The translations under genes and the position numbers were made by a program. From the NCBI GenBank assembly GCA_949358305.1, contig OX442314.1, positions 8,985,060-9,045,059 of the forward strand: 60,000 bases of DNA, given 5' to 3'. Below the pieces are notes generated by a model that was given only the letters and a program-made list of their open reading frames with translations, was not told the DNA's origin and did no database searches. Position 1 is the stretch's first letter, and each line of letters begins with the position of its first letter. Source of the DNA: Strigamia acuminata. Its lineage: Eukaryota > Arthropoda > Chilopoda > Geophilomorpha > Linotaeniidae. Shown here in pieces: positions 22,663 through 32,929 of this stretch.

Positions 22663-23268
22663 GCCAGAGTTTTATTACTCTGTTTGATGAAGTAATGAAA
22701 CGATACAATCAATCAACATCAAAAACATAATCAATCGCAACATTAGCGAACTTAAACAAAATCTAGAATAAACGAATCAAAGTCAGAAATAAACATGATG
22801 CAAATTAAAACATTCGCGTGAGACGCGTTAAAATATACACTCAAATCTCAAAAAGGTAATCTTACACTTTGAAAATCTAAAACTAACACAAAAATACTTA
22901 GCCACGCAATCCTTGACTGCTGGAAACTCCGAACTCACTGCATCCATCCGCACACCCGTGAGGAAAGAATTTAAGGGGTCATCTCCACCGGCCTATGATT
23001 ACCGGAGGAGGAATGAAGCATCTCTCGGGCACGCGGATAGCTGCAGCAAGCCTCGGAAAACACTAAAAAACAAACAAAAATAAATTAAATATCACAGTCG
23101 GGTAAAAAGCAATGTTAACAAATATCACTGGAAATGCTAAACACAAACAATAAAATTAAACACGCGTTTGAAGGGAGTCTCATCCAAACAAACACAAAAC
23201 TGCGCACAAAACAAAAGTCACGTTCATGAGTCCACACTAAAAGTCACTTTCGGTTGCACTAGTCACTA

Positions 23269-24321
23269 TCACTGGCACCGTCCGGGAACACAATCTGGAA
23301 GAGTTCTCCCTTCAGTAGCACCACACGATACACAGGGGTGTCCTCCATTTGCTGTTCCGTCTTGGGATGATATCGCGTCAAGACGTCCGCGATAAGGGGT
23401 GATTCCTGCTGCATTTTCCGATGTTCTTACGCGTTGTTTCCGTTCCTTATCGAAATTGATGCAAATGGATCGAACTTCAGTCTGGAACTTGACCACGCGT
23501 GCAGAAATGTCGTCCAAATCTTCTTGGGGAATGTCCTCATCAATTTCCAGCTCAGAATCTAATTCTTCGTGATCCCCTAGCCCCTTAACCATGCTGGAGA
23601 CATCGGAAACTTCAATTTCCGGTTCCTCAGCCTGGTACCAATGGCGAAGATCCGACACATGAATAGGTTGGGAAATTTTCCCGTCTTGGTCCATCAGGAG
23701 CACGGTATTTGGTCCCAGGAGTCGATGAATCATATAAACCCCTTCAGTTCGGTGTTGGAAACCCGAACTTATTTGTTTATCAGTTGATGACAAAACACGA
23801 CTTTTGACGGTGACCCAGTCCCCAGGTTTAAACGTATGGGGCAGCCTTTTTCGGTCATACCAACGCTTATGGCGTAGATGTGCGGCATCCAGATTTTTCC
23901 TCGCCTCCTCACGGATGCGTAATAAGTATCGATGAAGAAAACGCGATTCATCTGGCGGTAAGGGTTCTCCGTCGTCAGTGTCAGAGTCGACATCTCCTGG
24001 AAAACGTGCTTCTTGTCCTGTGACCATCATGTAAGGTGAAAATTTGAGTGAGGTCTGATAAGCAGTATTAATTGCTAAAATGAAAGAACCAATGTGCTTA
24101 TCCCAACGCGTATGTTCGTCTATATACGCGAGGATGCACGTTTTTAAAGATTGATTCAGTCTTTCCGCCAAGTTCCCTTGCGGATGATAGGCGGAAATAT
24201 ATTTATTTACCATTCCCATTTCGGCGCACTGTGCCTGGAACTTGGCAGAGCGAAAGGTTGGGGCGTTATCACTTATTATAGTTTTTGGATAAGCCCATCT
24301 ATAAGTGAACTCTTTAAGTTG
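23269..24321 (-). pseudogene. Ty3/Gypsy-type integrase of element A, interrupted
   Basis: The reading frame is open from 24321 to the stop at 23269. It begins inside the integrase core (RWAYPKTIISDNAPTF carries the second catalytic Asp; HPQGNLAERLNQSLK the Glu), then has the C-terminal barrel-like segment (FKPGDWVTVKSRV, GPNTVLLMDQDG) and an acidic tail. The first Asp, the zinc-binding domain and all upstream pol are absent, because a family B LTR begins at 24322 in the middle of the core. The aligned copy in element B (29955-32615) confirms the reading frame. The element must be non-autonomous. Confidence 0.88.
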
Positions 24322-24993
24322 TGTTACGAATCAACTTAGATGTTTAATTGATTTGATCTGAATTTACGCGCAAGGTGATGTTAGCGCAAATCAGCGGGCA
24401 AAGTTCGTAGATTTACTCTGTTTGTGCCATCGTCATATGCGGATATCGGACGGTGAATAAACCTAACTCGCTGTAACACACATTATTTATATTCGACGGG
24501 CTCAATCTCACGTTGTGGGTCTTTACGTTTAAAAAGAATGAGTATGCGCAGTGATATTCGTATGCGGGTGGGCATAGGATGTCACAGGCATGCGAAGGGA
24601 TAAAAGGTGGGCAAAAAGAGGCGCTATTAAGTGTTAAATTAGAAGGGGCGCGTGTTAAAGCGCAAAATAAAGATTGACAAACTCAATTCAATCTAAGAGG
24701 TGTTAACTCGTTGAAAGAGGTATGAGAAGTGTGGATTATGGATAAAAGTAGCGACCAGGTAAACATGAGTCATGTGACCAGGTCGATTGGAGTGGGTGAG
24801 GGGGTGGAAGGTATAAAATAAGGTTAATTGTTGGAAATAATAAGATGCGCGCAATGAGGCTGCGCATATATTTAGAGATGATTCATCAATGTTAGATGAA
24901 AAGAAAGATTGGGAAAAAATAAGAAAACTTAAGATTGGGTCAGTCTAAGTTAGAAATGAATAAAAAAGAAGGGTGGGTAACCTGCCCGTGACA
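24322..24993 (-). mobile_element. 3' LTR of Gypsy-type element B, inserted into element A integrase
   Basis: It starts TGTTACGAATC, ends TGCCCGTGACA (672 bp), and is the inverse of the solo LTR at 16672-17345. GTTG precedes it; a matching GTTG is expected beyond the other LTR, which is not in the window. It is rich in TGCGCA motifs. Confidence 0.88.
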
Positions 24994-25007
24994 TCCCTCC
25001 CCCCTTA
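24994..25007 (-). promoter_or_regulatory. Polypurine tract of element B
   Basis: The minus strand reads AAGGGGGGAGGGA directly before the LTR start TGTCACGGGC. Confidence 0.8.
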
Positions 25008-26874
25008 GGCTTTTATTATTCGAGATTTATCGAAGAGAATAAAAGGATAAGAGACAAGGAAAGTCATACAATAATAATGCGCTATGCGCAAAAACTATAC
25101 AAATTCTCAAAAAATAAATTAAATAAATTAAACAACAAAAAAGAATGATGCGCGTCTGCGCAAAGACTTAACAACTTTGTCAAAAATAATGCACGTGGTG
25201 CAAAAACTTAACAACTTTGTCAAAATAATAAACAAAAGTTAAACAATACCAAATTAAATATCAAAAATCAATTAGATTATTAGAGACAGAGAATTAATAA
25301 ATCACCATGGCTTTTGAAAATAAATTTAAACTAAGATTTTTGTAAAGTCACAATGGTAAATTTTAAATCATTCTACTCGAAATCACAAGACGAACAGGGA
25401 CGACACAAGGAGGGCGAACACTAAACCTAAAGGGGCCGACGATACCTAGGACGGACGAGAGTCTATACACTTTACCCAAACAATTTATAAAATAAAAATT
25501 TTAAACACTTTTACTTTTTTGTATAAACAAACTTCTGCTTTCTGTATAAAAATCATCGAATAAACAATTTTAAATTAAACAAAAATAAAGAGCCGACACA
25601 TGAGAATTATCAAGAATCAGGTTGGGATTTATTAATATCAAATTGGGTATTTATGTTATGGTAGGATGCGCGTAATTGCGCAAAACAAATACAAAATAAA
25701 GGTAAGGTACAAAATTATGCAACCTGCATAAGGTAAGTATGATTTCAGATTAATTAGGAACTTTTAAATGGATGCGCGAAACTTTGCGCAAGGATAATTT
25801 AGGTTATTAATTCTATGAATGAAATGGAAAATAGAAACATATAAAATATTATAAAACATAACAAATACCCGCGCGCACAATACTACTCGTATTGCCACGG
25901 AATTAAATATGTTGATCAGAAAATATCACAAAATTAAATGAAGGGTCAAAAAAGTATCACAATAATCTTGATTAAATGCTAAATATCCATAGAAAAAACA
26001 TTCATTAAATAAATGAAAACATTGAATACTGACTTGAATCATTCCAGAATAATTGCGCTAAAAATAACAATGGAAATAAAAATTAAACGAAATTAAATTC
26101 CTAAGCTTCGGAAGAAATTATCATAATTAAATGAAGATAATTCTGGAATGATTATAGCACAAAAAAAATATCAAAATCATTAAACTAGAATAAATATTTC
26201 AATAATATGACTAGAAAATTATCGAAATCATAATTGCACTTAAATAAAATATAATTGTAGTACTAAAAATCTAATTGTCCGATTCTAAAGCACTAAAAAC
26301 GTAAAAATAATTAAATAAAAATATAAATTATCAGTGAGGATTATCACAATAGAAAACTTGCGCAAAAATAATAACATTTATGATGAAACACTAATAATAA
26401 TTATTTGTTCTTCAAATCGACACATTACCGCTGCCCAAGCTCGTTCCATCAAGTCCTCCAACTCGAGAGATGTTTTACGGAGCGCCTCATCAATGGAATC
26501 GCATGGCGGAACGGAAAAATGATGAAGATTTAAAGATGATAAAGTTTTGTGGATACCATGTAGATATTGGAATGCAGGCCGGCCCAAACTCAACGCACAA
26601 ATGCGGAGATGTTTTATTAGGGCATTTACCAGAGATCCACGATCTGGCGGCGCATTTTGGACACAATTAGAGATGAAAATATGATGAAAACACAAAATAA
26701 TGATGAATGGTAGGTTGAAGTGCGCACAAAGTCTTCGCAAATCACCAGGATCCTCGTATCAAGTCCTTCAACTCAACGCCGAAGCGGAGGAATTTTACGA
26801 AACGCCCATTGATGTGATCTCCTGACTTCAATTTGCAAAAAACTTGCGCACAAAGTCACGTTTAGGATTGTTGT
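25008..26874. other. 3' non-coding region of element B with TGCGCA repeats
   Basis: AT-rich, with recurring gatgcgcg...tgcgcaaa blocks. A partial duplication is seen: 26450-26510 resembles 26755-26815. A 120-aa minus ORF (26378-26740) with a Leu/Glu helix (EALRKTSLELEDLMERAW) may be a decayed piece of a structural gene; support is weak. Confidence 0.5.
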
Positions 26875-29148
26875 TCACTCGAATTCCAAGGTTTGACGAT
26901 GTTGAGGATCTCGGAAATAGATTAACATATTAAATGCCACTTCTACCACAACACGTCGCGCATCTTGGAATGTACGTGCGCCCTGCCGATTTATTTCGAA
27001 AAGACAGTGAGCTAAAAAATATTCTCCATACCTTCGGTAGAGAAGATGCAACAGCGGATCAGCCTCCGAACGAAACATATGCAAGTCCGCAATGGCTAAA
27101 GATCGGAAAAGCTGTCGCTGAGCCCGAATCGACATATCAAATTGGAGACATCCTTGTTCTCCCTCAGCAAAATTACAACGAATCGTGGTGGGAGGCATCA
27201 AGCTTGGAAGAAGTTCCAAAGTTATGAATGGTTGGGTTGCATCCCACTCACCTCGTCTTGTGCGGGGGGCAGGAGGCAGGAACACGTATCGATAGACAGT
27301 CGAACACCGTATTTCGCGCAATTCGGCTAAGCGGGTCCGTTCCCGTCGTCGTTTAAACTCATCCTCACTAGCCTCCTCCACTGCTCGTCTATCTGCCCAA
27401 TGTCGCTCGCCGAGCCGTTCTATCTCCATCTCATATCTTCGCATATATTCCAGATTTCGTCGCTCGTCGCCTCCCCTTCTATCTACGTGATGTCGGTCGG
27501 CGAGTTGTTTCCTCTCCATTTCATACCTTCTTCGGTATTCCGGATTTTGTCGTTCGTCGCCTCCCTCACGTTGCTCACGTCGCCTTAGAACCTGGTGAAG
27601 CACTTGGGAGACCTCCTCATGCATTACCCATATTAATAACTCCAGCGCATTTACGCGGTCGTAAAGGTCACATTGACTCAAGCGATGCTGAATCTGGTTG
27701 GACATGGTACGTATGCGTAGAAGCATTTCGTTAAATACTTCTTGAAAATCGGCTTGTAGGATATTAAAATCACGGTCCATCATAAAATTTATCAAAGTTA
27801 TCCAACCTCGACGCTCCATATAGAATCTGGATGGTGAGGAATGCACATCTTGCGCATATACATTTACCTCATATCGGTTCAATAATTCGTAAATAACTTC
27901 AAACGTATGCACCGGTTTTGTGCTAATTCCAGACCTGTCTGTGAATAAATCACAATGAGTAGCTGACGTAGTTGTTGATGTACCATCGCCCAGCTGGGGT
28001 TGCGCTGATTCTAGATGCGACCCTGTCAAGTATAGTCGATCAGAAATAGTTACTGTGCTGTTAGAGGGTATAGTTGCGCTGGTGTTTCCCGGGGGTGCAT
28101 TTGGTACAACTCGAAAATGAGATATAAGGACAGGAATTTTGGATTTTTGCGAAGTCTCACGAGGTACAATCTTTACTGTTGCTCGCCTACTCAGTTCACC
28201 TGAGACTGGTCTTCTGGTTGGGGATTGTGGCAAATTGACTGTACGCGGATCCCTTGCTTTCTTCTCAGGTCCTTGCGCATTTATAACTTGATCAGGAGGT
28301 GTCTCGATGATTACCTCATTGATTGATCCTAATAATGGCGGAGTAGTACTCAACTCGGATCCACAGTCTCGCACTGGCGGCGTGCTGGCCCGTTCCCGCT
28401 CAATCTCCTCGTTTTCCTGTTCTATCCTTCCGTCTGATACTGCACTGTCGCATTCACAACATAAATTCAAAGTCAAATCCGGGGATGCAGGTGTCAGGCT
28501 AGGTTGCGCTTCAAACCGCGACGAGGCGCTTGCAAATAACGCATCATCGTCACCACTGCTCCAGCTATCATCAGATTCGACTGGCAAATCCGACAAATGC
28601 GCAACAGCCCGCGCAATAGCCTCTTGAACCTGGTGTACATTACCATCGAGGGTTTCCTGAAGAGATGAAATAACTTCTCGTCCCATTATTGCACGTGTCG
28701 ACGACTGCTCACGATGTAATGGGTCCTCAGCCGGTGAATCAAGAAGTTGGGCGATGTTGGTACCAGGGTAAATCCATTGTCGAAGATTAATATGACTTGT
28801 CTGCGCCAATCGTCGCGCACGCTGCCAATACCAGCGGTGTACCGTCTCAAATCGCAGAATTGAAGCCGGACTTCCGTTGAGCGACCTAAACGGCGGAAAC
28901 GTAACGCCGCCAATATTTATGTTGTCTTGCCTGCGTCGACGTAACACCCATCCAAAAATCTGTCTCATCCAAACCGCGAATAAATCCCTCGGCAAGTCGC
29001 CATTCCCGTTGCACGCTCGACAGGTGAGAGCGGCTCGCGGCGGGTCCTCCTCCATACCATGGCCTGAGCAGACCGGGCATATCTCGTGGCTCGGAAAACC
29101 CGTACCGAATGCTTCTACAAAGGGTTCCTCGTCCCGATTGGAAGCCAT
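26875..29148 (-). CDS. Element B third ORF (757 aa), Cys-motif and charged-helix protein of unknown role
   Basis: The ATG is at 29148 (MASNRDEEPF). Residues about 22-45 hold two CxxCxGxG-like knuckles (CPVCSGHG and CRACNGNG), reminiscent of a DnaJ-type zinc centre rather than a retroviral CCHC. Then come a helical region (about 60-150), a Ser/Thr/Pro/Glu-rich low-complexity linker (about 150-400), a globular helical segment, and a long Arg/Glu helix (about 510-610) with repeats of YRRRYEMERKQLADRH type. The C-terminus (about 630-757) is globular. There is no signal peptide or membrane segment, so it is not an envelope protein of the usual kind. It lies 3' of the integrase ORF on the same strand. 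It could be a displaced structural (Gag-like) protein or an accessory one. Confidence 0.7.
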   Translation of the reverse strand: MASNRDEEPFVEAFGTGFPSHEICPVCSGHGMEEDPPRAALTCRACNGNGDLPRDLFAVWMRQIFGWVLRRRRQDNINIGGVTFPPFRSLNGSPASILRFETVHRWYWQRARRLAQTSHINLRQWIYPGTNIAQLLDSPAEDPLHREQSSTRAIMGREVISSLQETLDGNVHQVQEAIARAVAHLSDLPVESDDSWSSGDDDALFASASSRFEAQPSLTPASPDLTLNLCCECDSAVSDGRIEQENEEIERERASTPPVRDCGSELSTTPPLLGSINEVIIETPPDQVINAQGPEKKARDPRTVNLPQSPTRRPVSGELSRRATVKIVPRETSQKSKIPVLISHFRVVPNAPPGNTSATIPSNSTVTISDRLYLTGSHLESAQPQLGDGTSTTTSATHCDLFTDRSGISTKPVHTFEVIYELLNRYEVNVYAQDVHSSPSRFYMERRGWITLINFMMDRDFNILQADFQEVFNEMLLRIRTMSNQIQHRLSQCDLYDRVNALELLIWVMHEEVSQVLHQVLRRREQREGGDERQNPEYRRRYEMERKQLADRHHVDRRGGDERRNLEYMRRYEMEIERLGERHWADRRAVEEASEDEFKRRRERTRLAELREIRCSTVYRYVFLPPAPRTRRGEWDATQPFITLELLPSLMPPTTIRCNFAEGEQGCLQFDMSIRAQRQLFRSLAIADLHMFRSEADPLLHLLYRRYGEYFLAHCLFEINRQGARTFQDARRVVVEVAFNMLIYFRDPQHRQTLEFE

Positions 29149-29954
29149 GTTGGTTTCAATATTCGTTGGGAATATAATGCGCCTAAGTTGGTGGAGGCAA
29201 TGCTTATATAAATACACAGAACAAATAATACGCTTGACAAACGATACTCACAATTATCAAGCGCAACAACACGAACGCGCACAGAACGAAACAAACAACG
29301 AGGACTAAAGAATATTCCTAGGAATGTAACGAGTCGTAAAACTTTGCTTCGAGAAGCTTCGATGAACGATTGAAAACTCGCACATGTAATAAAGTCGGGT
29401 TCGAGGTTAAACACTAACTAATTGCAATTGAAGGGCGACATTCCGTGTTGGAATTCGGAAGTTAACGAAGGTTGTCTTCGCTCAAAACTCTTGTTTTAAA
29501 GTGATTAAATAAGGATGGTGAGATAAACAAGTAATAATTCAGAACACAGAATATTAATTTAAATAAAGTGCGCATAAATTATATTGATTGAATAATTTAA
29601 ATGAATTGTGGAAATAGCCACGTGCTATTGTTTAGAGGTTAATTGGCGTCGCGCACTCTGGTGACACAAATAGTCCCTGATTGAAATGGACTTAGCCATT
29701 TTCGAGTGACCGAATATGAACATAAAATACATAACACAAAACATTAAATATAAAATATAAAGAAAACATAAAATAACATAAAACATAAAAATTAGGATGA
29801 ATAAATTTAAAATAAAGGGAAAAATAGTTTTTAAACAAAATAGGTAGTAAAGATAGATTTACACCGGATTACACTTGGTTTTTTTTTTTTTTTTTTGTTG
29901 TTTCGTTTGTGTTTTCCCTTTTTTTTTTTATTTAGCTTAAAAAATAGAAGAAAA
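29149..29954. other. Spacer between element B ORFs
   Basis: About 800 bp, AT-rich toward the right, with a (T)n tract at 29878-29930. No gene recognised. It may contain a splice acceptor or internal promoter for the third ORF. Confidence 0.5.
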
Positions 29955-32615
29955 TTACTTAAATGAAAGAAAATAGGCAGAAAAAATATCTAAAGTGTTG
30001 ACAGCAAAAATTTCAACATGTTTATCAATAATTTCAACGTCTTTTAAAGTTAAAAAGTTGGCCTCGGCAAAAAACCAATGTCGCAATTCCACGACATTAT
30101 AAGGCTGGGTTTTTTGGCCGTTTTCATCCATTAGGATTACTGTATTGGGGCCCACCAATCTATGTATAATATATACACCTTCAGTCCGTTGGCGTAAACC
30201 TGCTGCGAATTGTTTATCGGCAGATGAAGGTTGCCGATTGCGCAAAGTTACCCAGTCGCCAGGACGGAAGTCATGGGGGCGCCGTTTTAAATCGAACCAT
30301 TTTTTGTGTCGAATTTGGGACTCGCGCAAGTTGTTAATCGCGCTTTCTCGCATTCTACGCATATGTTCGTGCAAGTTTTCAGCTTCCACGGGCGGCAACG
30401 GTTCTCCGTCATCCGTGTCGCTATCCAGGTCGCCCGGAAATCGAGCTTCCTGGCCTGTTACCATTTTAAAGGGTGAATACTTTAAAGAAATTTGATACGC
30501 TGAATTAATCGCGAGCACGAAATAGCCAATGTTGACGTCCCATCTAGTATGGTCATCATCAATATATGCTAATATACAGTTCTTTAATGATTGGTTAAGC
30601 CTTTCCGCAATATTACCTTGCGGGTGGTATGCGGCGGTATATCTATTTATTGCGCCAAGTTGCTGGATTTGGCTACGAAATTCTGGTGAGCGAAAAGCAG
30701 GCGCATTATCGCTGATAATTATTTTGGGAAAACCCCATCTTTTGCAGAATTTCTGAATTTGTTTCACCGTAGTGGCTATATTTGAGTTTTCGGTTAGACG
30801 TACGTCTAACCATCGGCTAGCAGAGTCGACCATCACAAAGGCATAGCAATGTCCCTCTGTGGATCGAGGTTTCTTGCCGTAATAGTCGATGTAGATAGCG
30901 GAGAAAAGATGGCGCGATCTGGACATTATCATTTTTCCATATGGGAGCCTGTTAAGGGGTTTAGCTCTTTGACACGCTTCGCAAACCTGTATCCATGTTC
31001 GAATATCTTCGCGCATTTTTGGCCAAAATACGCGCGATTTAATGCGATGGAGTGTTCGTTCTTGCCCCATATGTCCAACTACGGGAGGATAGTGCATTGC
31101 GCGGAAATATCTTTCTCTGAGTTCAAATGGGAGATATATTTGGCGCCTCTTTCTAATTTCATTAATATGGACAGGAGGGAAGCGACATAACATCTCTTTA
31201 TACATGCCGAAATCTTGCGCGTCAGCCACAATTTTAGCAGCTTCGTCCGGATCAAGTGGTAACATTTGGGCAGTTAAATAAAATATCAACTCACGCGACC
31301 AGGGATCCTGTCTTTGCGCAGCAATGATTTCAGCAGCAGTAGGCAACAGCTCGAACGGAGGATGTTCGATTGGTGGATCGTGCTCCAATTCGGCTTGCTT
31401 CTCTGCTTCAGTCCTTGAATCTTCAATTACTGTCCTTTCTCGTCGCGGACGCAATCTCGACGGAGTTCTTTGCGCTGATGCTGGAGGCGCAGAATAATTC
31501 CTTGTTGGTGGTGACATGTCACGAATGGGTCCAAAACTGTCCTCCGATGATGCAGAGTCAGAATCCGGGTCCGAAGTATATCCCTCTGGCCTTTGCTGTC
31601 CTGATGGTCCCGCCGCATCATCATACATTCTTGGTTCAGAAGGTTGACGCGGAGAAATGACAGGAAAATCAGTGATAGGAATTGAAGGAGTTGGGGAAGG
31701 AGTTGGTAAATCTGGAATTTCAGGAGAAGGTCTTGGAATGGGCCTTCGATGGCTATCGGATTGAATTATTGGTGCAGGAACTCCAGTTATGCGACGGAAA
31801 TTTCGTCGTATTTTATCCACCAAAGTTCCAGGTGTCGGCAATTGTGATGGTGCCGAAGCAGTCTTTTTTCTAAAACTAGACGGATTTATTGGCGCAGGAA
31901 TTCTGGTTGGAATAATTGCCGAAGGAGGAATGGAACTAGGAATAGGAGTGGATATTGGAGTTGCAGGAGGGGTAGGAATAGGTAAGGGTGGTGGAATTAA
32001 AACTGATTTAGATTTGGGTTTCACCACATGGGAAGGAATAGCGGATTTACGTCGCACTGCCTTCAACTTTCCTACTTGCTGTGATTTCAATAACTTTGGA
32101 AATGTCCACTTTTTAATAGTTCCCGCATACCTGGGTGGTAGCCATGGTGGTGATTTAGGAATCAAAGATGGATCCTTTAATCTAGCCCGAGTTCGTGTGG
32201 CTATTGCTCGTTTAGCATGAGGAGATAAAATTGGTATAATATCAATTTTACGTGGTCTTCCTCGTTTCTTTATCAGAATTGGGATTAAAGAGCGCTGTCG
32301 GCGGGTTCGTAAAGGCACTGAAACACGAACTGGTGATAAATTAGGAGTTCTCACTTGTGAGGTTGGTTGCGCAACTGGAATTGATGCATTTGGTGTTGCA
32401 GTTGGTTGCACAATTGGCGTTAGTGCAACTGGAGGGATTGTAACCGGCGGTGCCCTCGTTGGAGGAGTAGCTACGCCAGTAGAAGATGGAATTTGCGCAC
32501 CCGAAGTCGGCGCATTTCCAGTCACTTTCCCTTTACCAGTTGGTCGAGGAATAAGAGATTTTTTCTTATTTTTCTTCTTAGCCTTTCCGCGGATTGGCTT
32601 CCGCGAAATCCGCAT
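29955..32615 (-). CDS. Ty3/Gypsy-type integrase ORF of element B with proline-rich, AT-hook extension
   Basis: The frame is open to about 32687; the first ATG is at 32615 (886 aa). Residues 1-410 are basic and proline-rich, with an AT-hook (KKRGRPRK near 118) and an acidic Ser stretch. Then come the integrase HHCC zinc domain (VVGHMGQERT near 520, CEACQRAKP near 546) and a complete catalytic core: Asp in YIDYYG (about 575), Asp in IISDNAPAF (about 634), Glu in HPQGNIAERLN (about 670), a D,D(35)E spacing. The C-terminal domain has DFRPGDWVTLRNRQ and GPNTVILMDENG. No protease, reverse transcriptase or RNase H precedes it; instead a satellite palindrome starts 250 bp upstream. The element is either 5'-truncated or structurally unusual. 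The integrase itself reads intact. Confidence 0.87.
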   Translation of the reverse strand: MRISRKPIRGKAKKKNKKKSLIPRPTGKGKVTGNAPTSGAQIPSSTGVATPPTRAPPVTIPPVALTPIVQPTATPNASIPVAQPTSQVRTPNLSPVRVSVPLRTRRQRSLIPILIKKRGRPRKIDIIPILSPHAKRAIATRTRARLKDPSLIPKSPPWLPPRYAGTIKKWTFPKLLKSQQVGKLKAVRRKSAIPSHVVKPKSKSVLIPPPLPIPTPPATPISTPIPSSIPPSAIIPTRIPAPINPSSFRKKTASAPSQLPTPGTLVDKIRRNFRRITGVPAPIIQSDSHRRPIPRPSPEIPDLPTPSPTPSIPITDFPVISPRQPSEPRMYDDAAGPSGQQRPEGYTSDPDSDSASSEDSFGPIRDMSPPTRNYSAPPASAQRTPSRLRPRRERTVIEDSRTEAEKQAELEHDPPIEHPPFELLPTAAEIIAAQRQDPWSRELIFYLTAQMLPLDPDEAAKIVADAQDFGMYKEMLCRFPPVHINEIRKRRQIYLPFELRERYFRAMHYPPVVGHMGQERTLHRIKSRVFWPKMREDIRTWIQVCEACQRAKPLNRLPYGKMIMSRSRHLFSAIYIDYYGKKPRSTEGHCYAFVMVDSASRWLDVRLTENSNIATTVKQIQKFCKRWGFPKIIISDNAPAFRSPEFRSQIQQLGAINRYTAAYHPQGNIAERLNQSLKNCILAYIDDDHTRWDVNIGYFVLAINSAYQISLKYSPFKMVTGQEARFPGDLDSDTDDGEPLPPVEAENLHEHMRRMRESAINNLRESQIRHKKWFDLKRRPHDFRPGDWVTLRNRQPSSADKQFAAGLRQRTEGVYIIHRLVGPNTVILMDENGQKTQPYNVVELRHWFFAEANFLTLKDVEIIDKHVEIFAVNTLDIFSAYFLSFK

Positions 32616-32929
32616 TTCGGGGGCGACTATTCTGGGGATTCCGGGTGGACCAAACTCTTCCGGAAAACGTCCGGGGTGGTGTTGGGAGTGTCAATAGACT
32701 GTTTTGTGTCAAGGTTGTCAATTTTCATGTGAGTATTGGAAGGTTCATTTCTGCACATTCTCATGTATTTTTTTTCACAGGAGCGACAAGGAGCGATGAA
32801 GCGGGATCGAGCGAGAGTGGGTAAAATAAACTGGTTTACGTCTCCAATGCGCGTTCAAGATGGAATACGAACTCGGAATCGACTCCAACACGCCTTCGCG
32901 TGACATACGGACGCATTCACGACCCAGAT

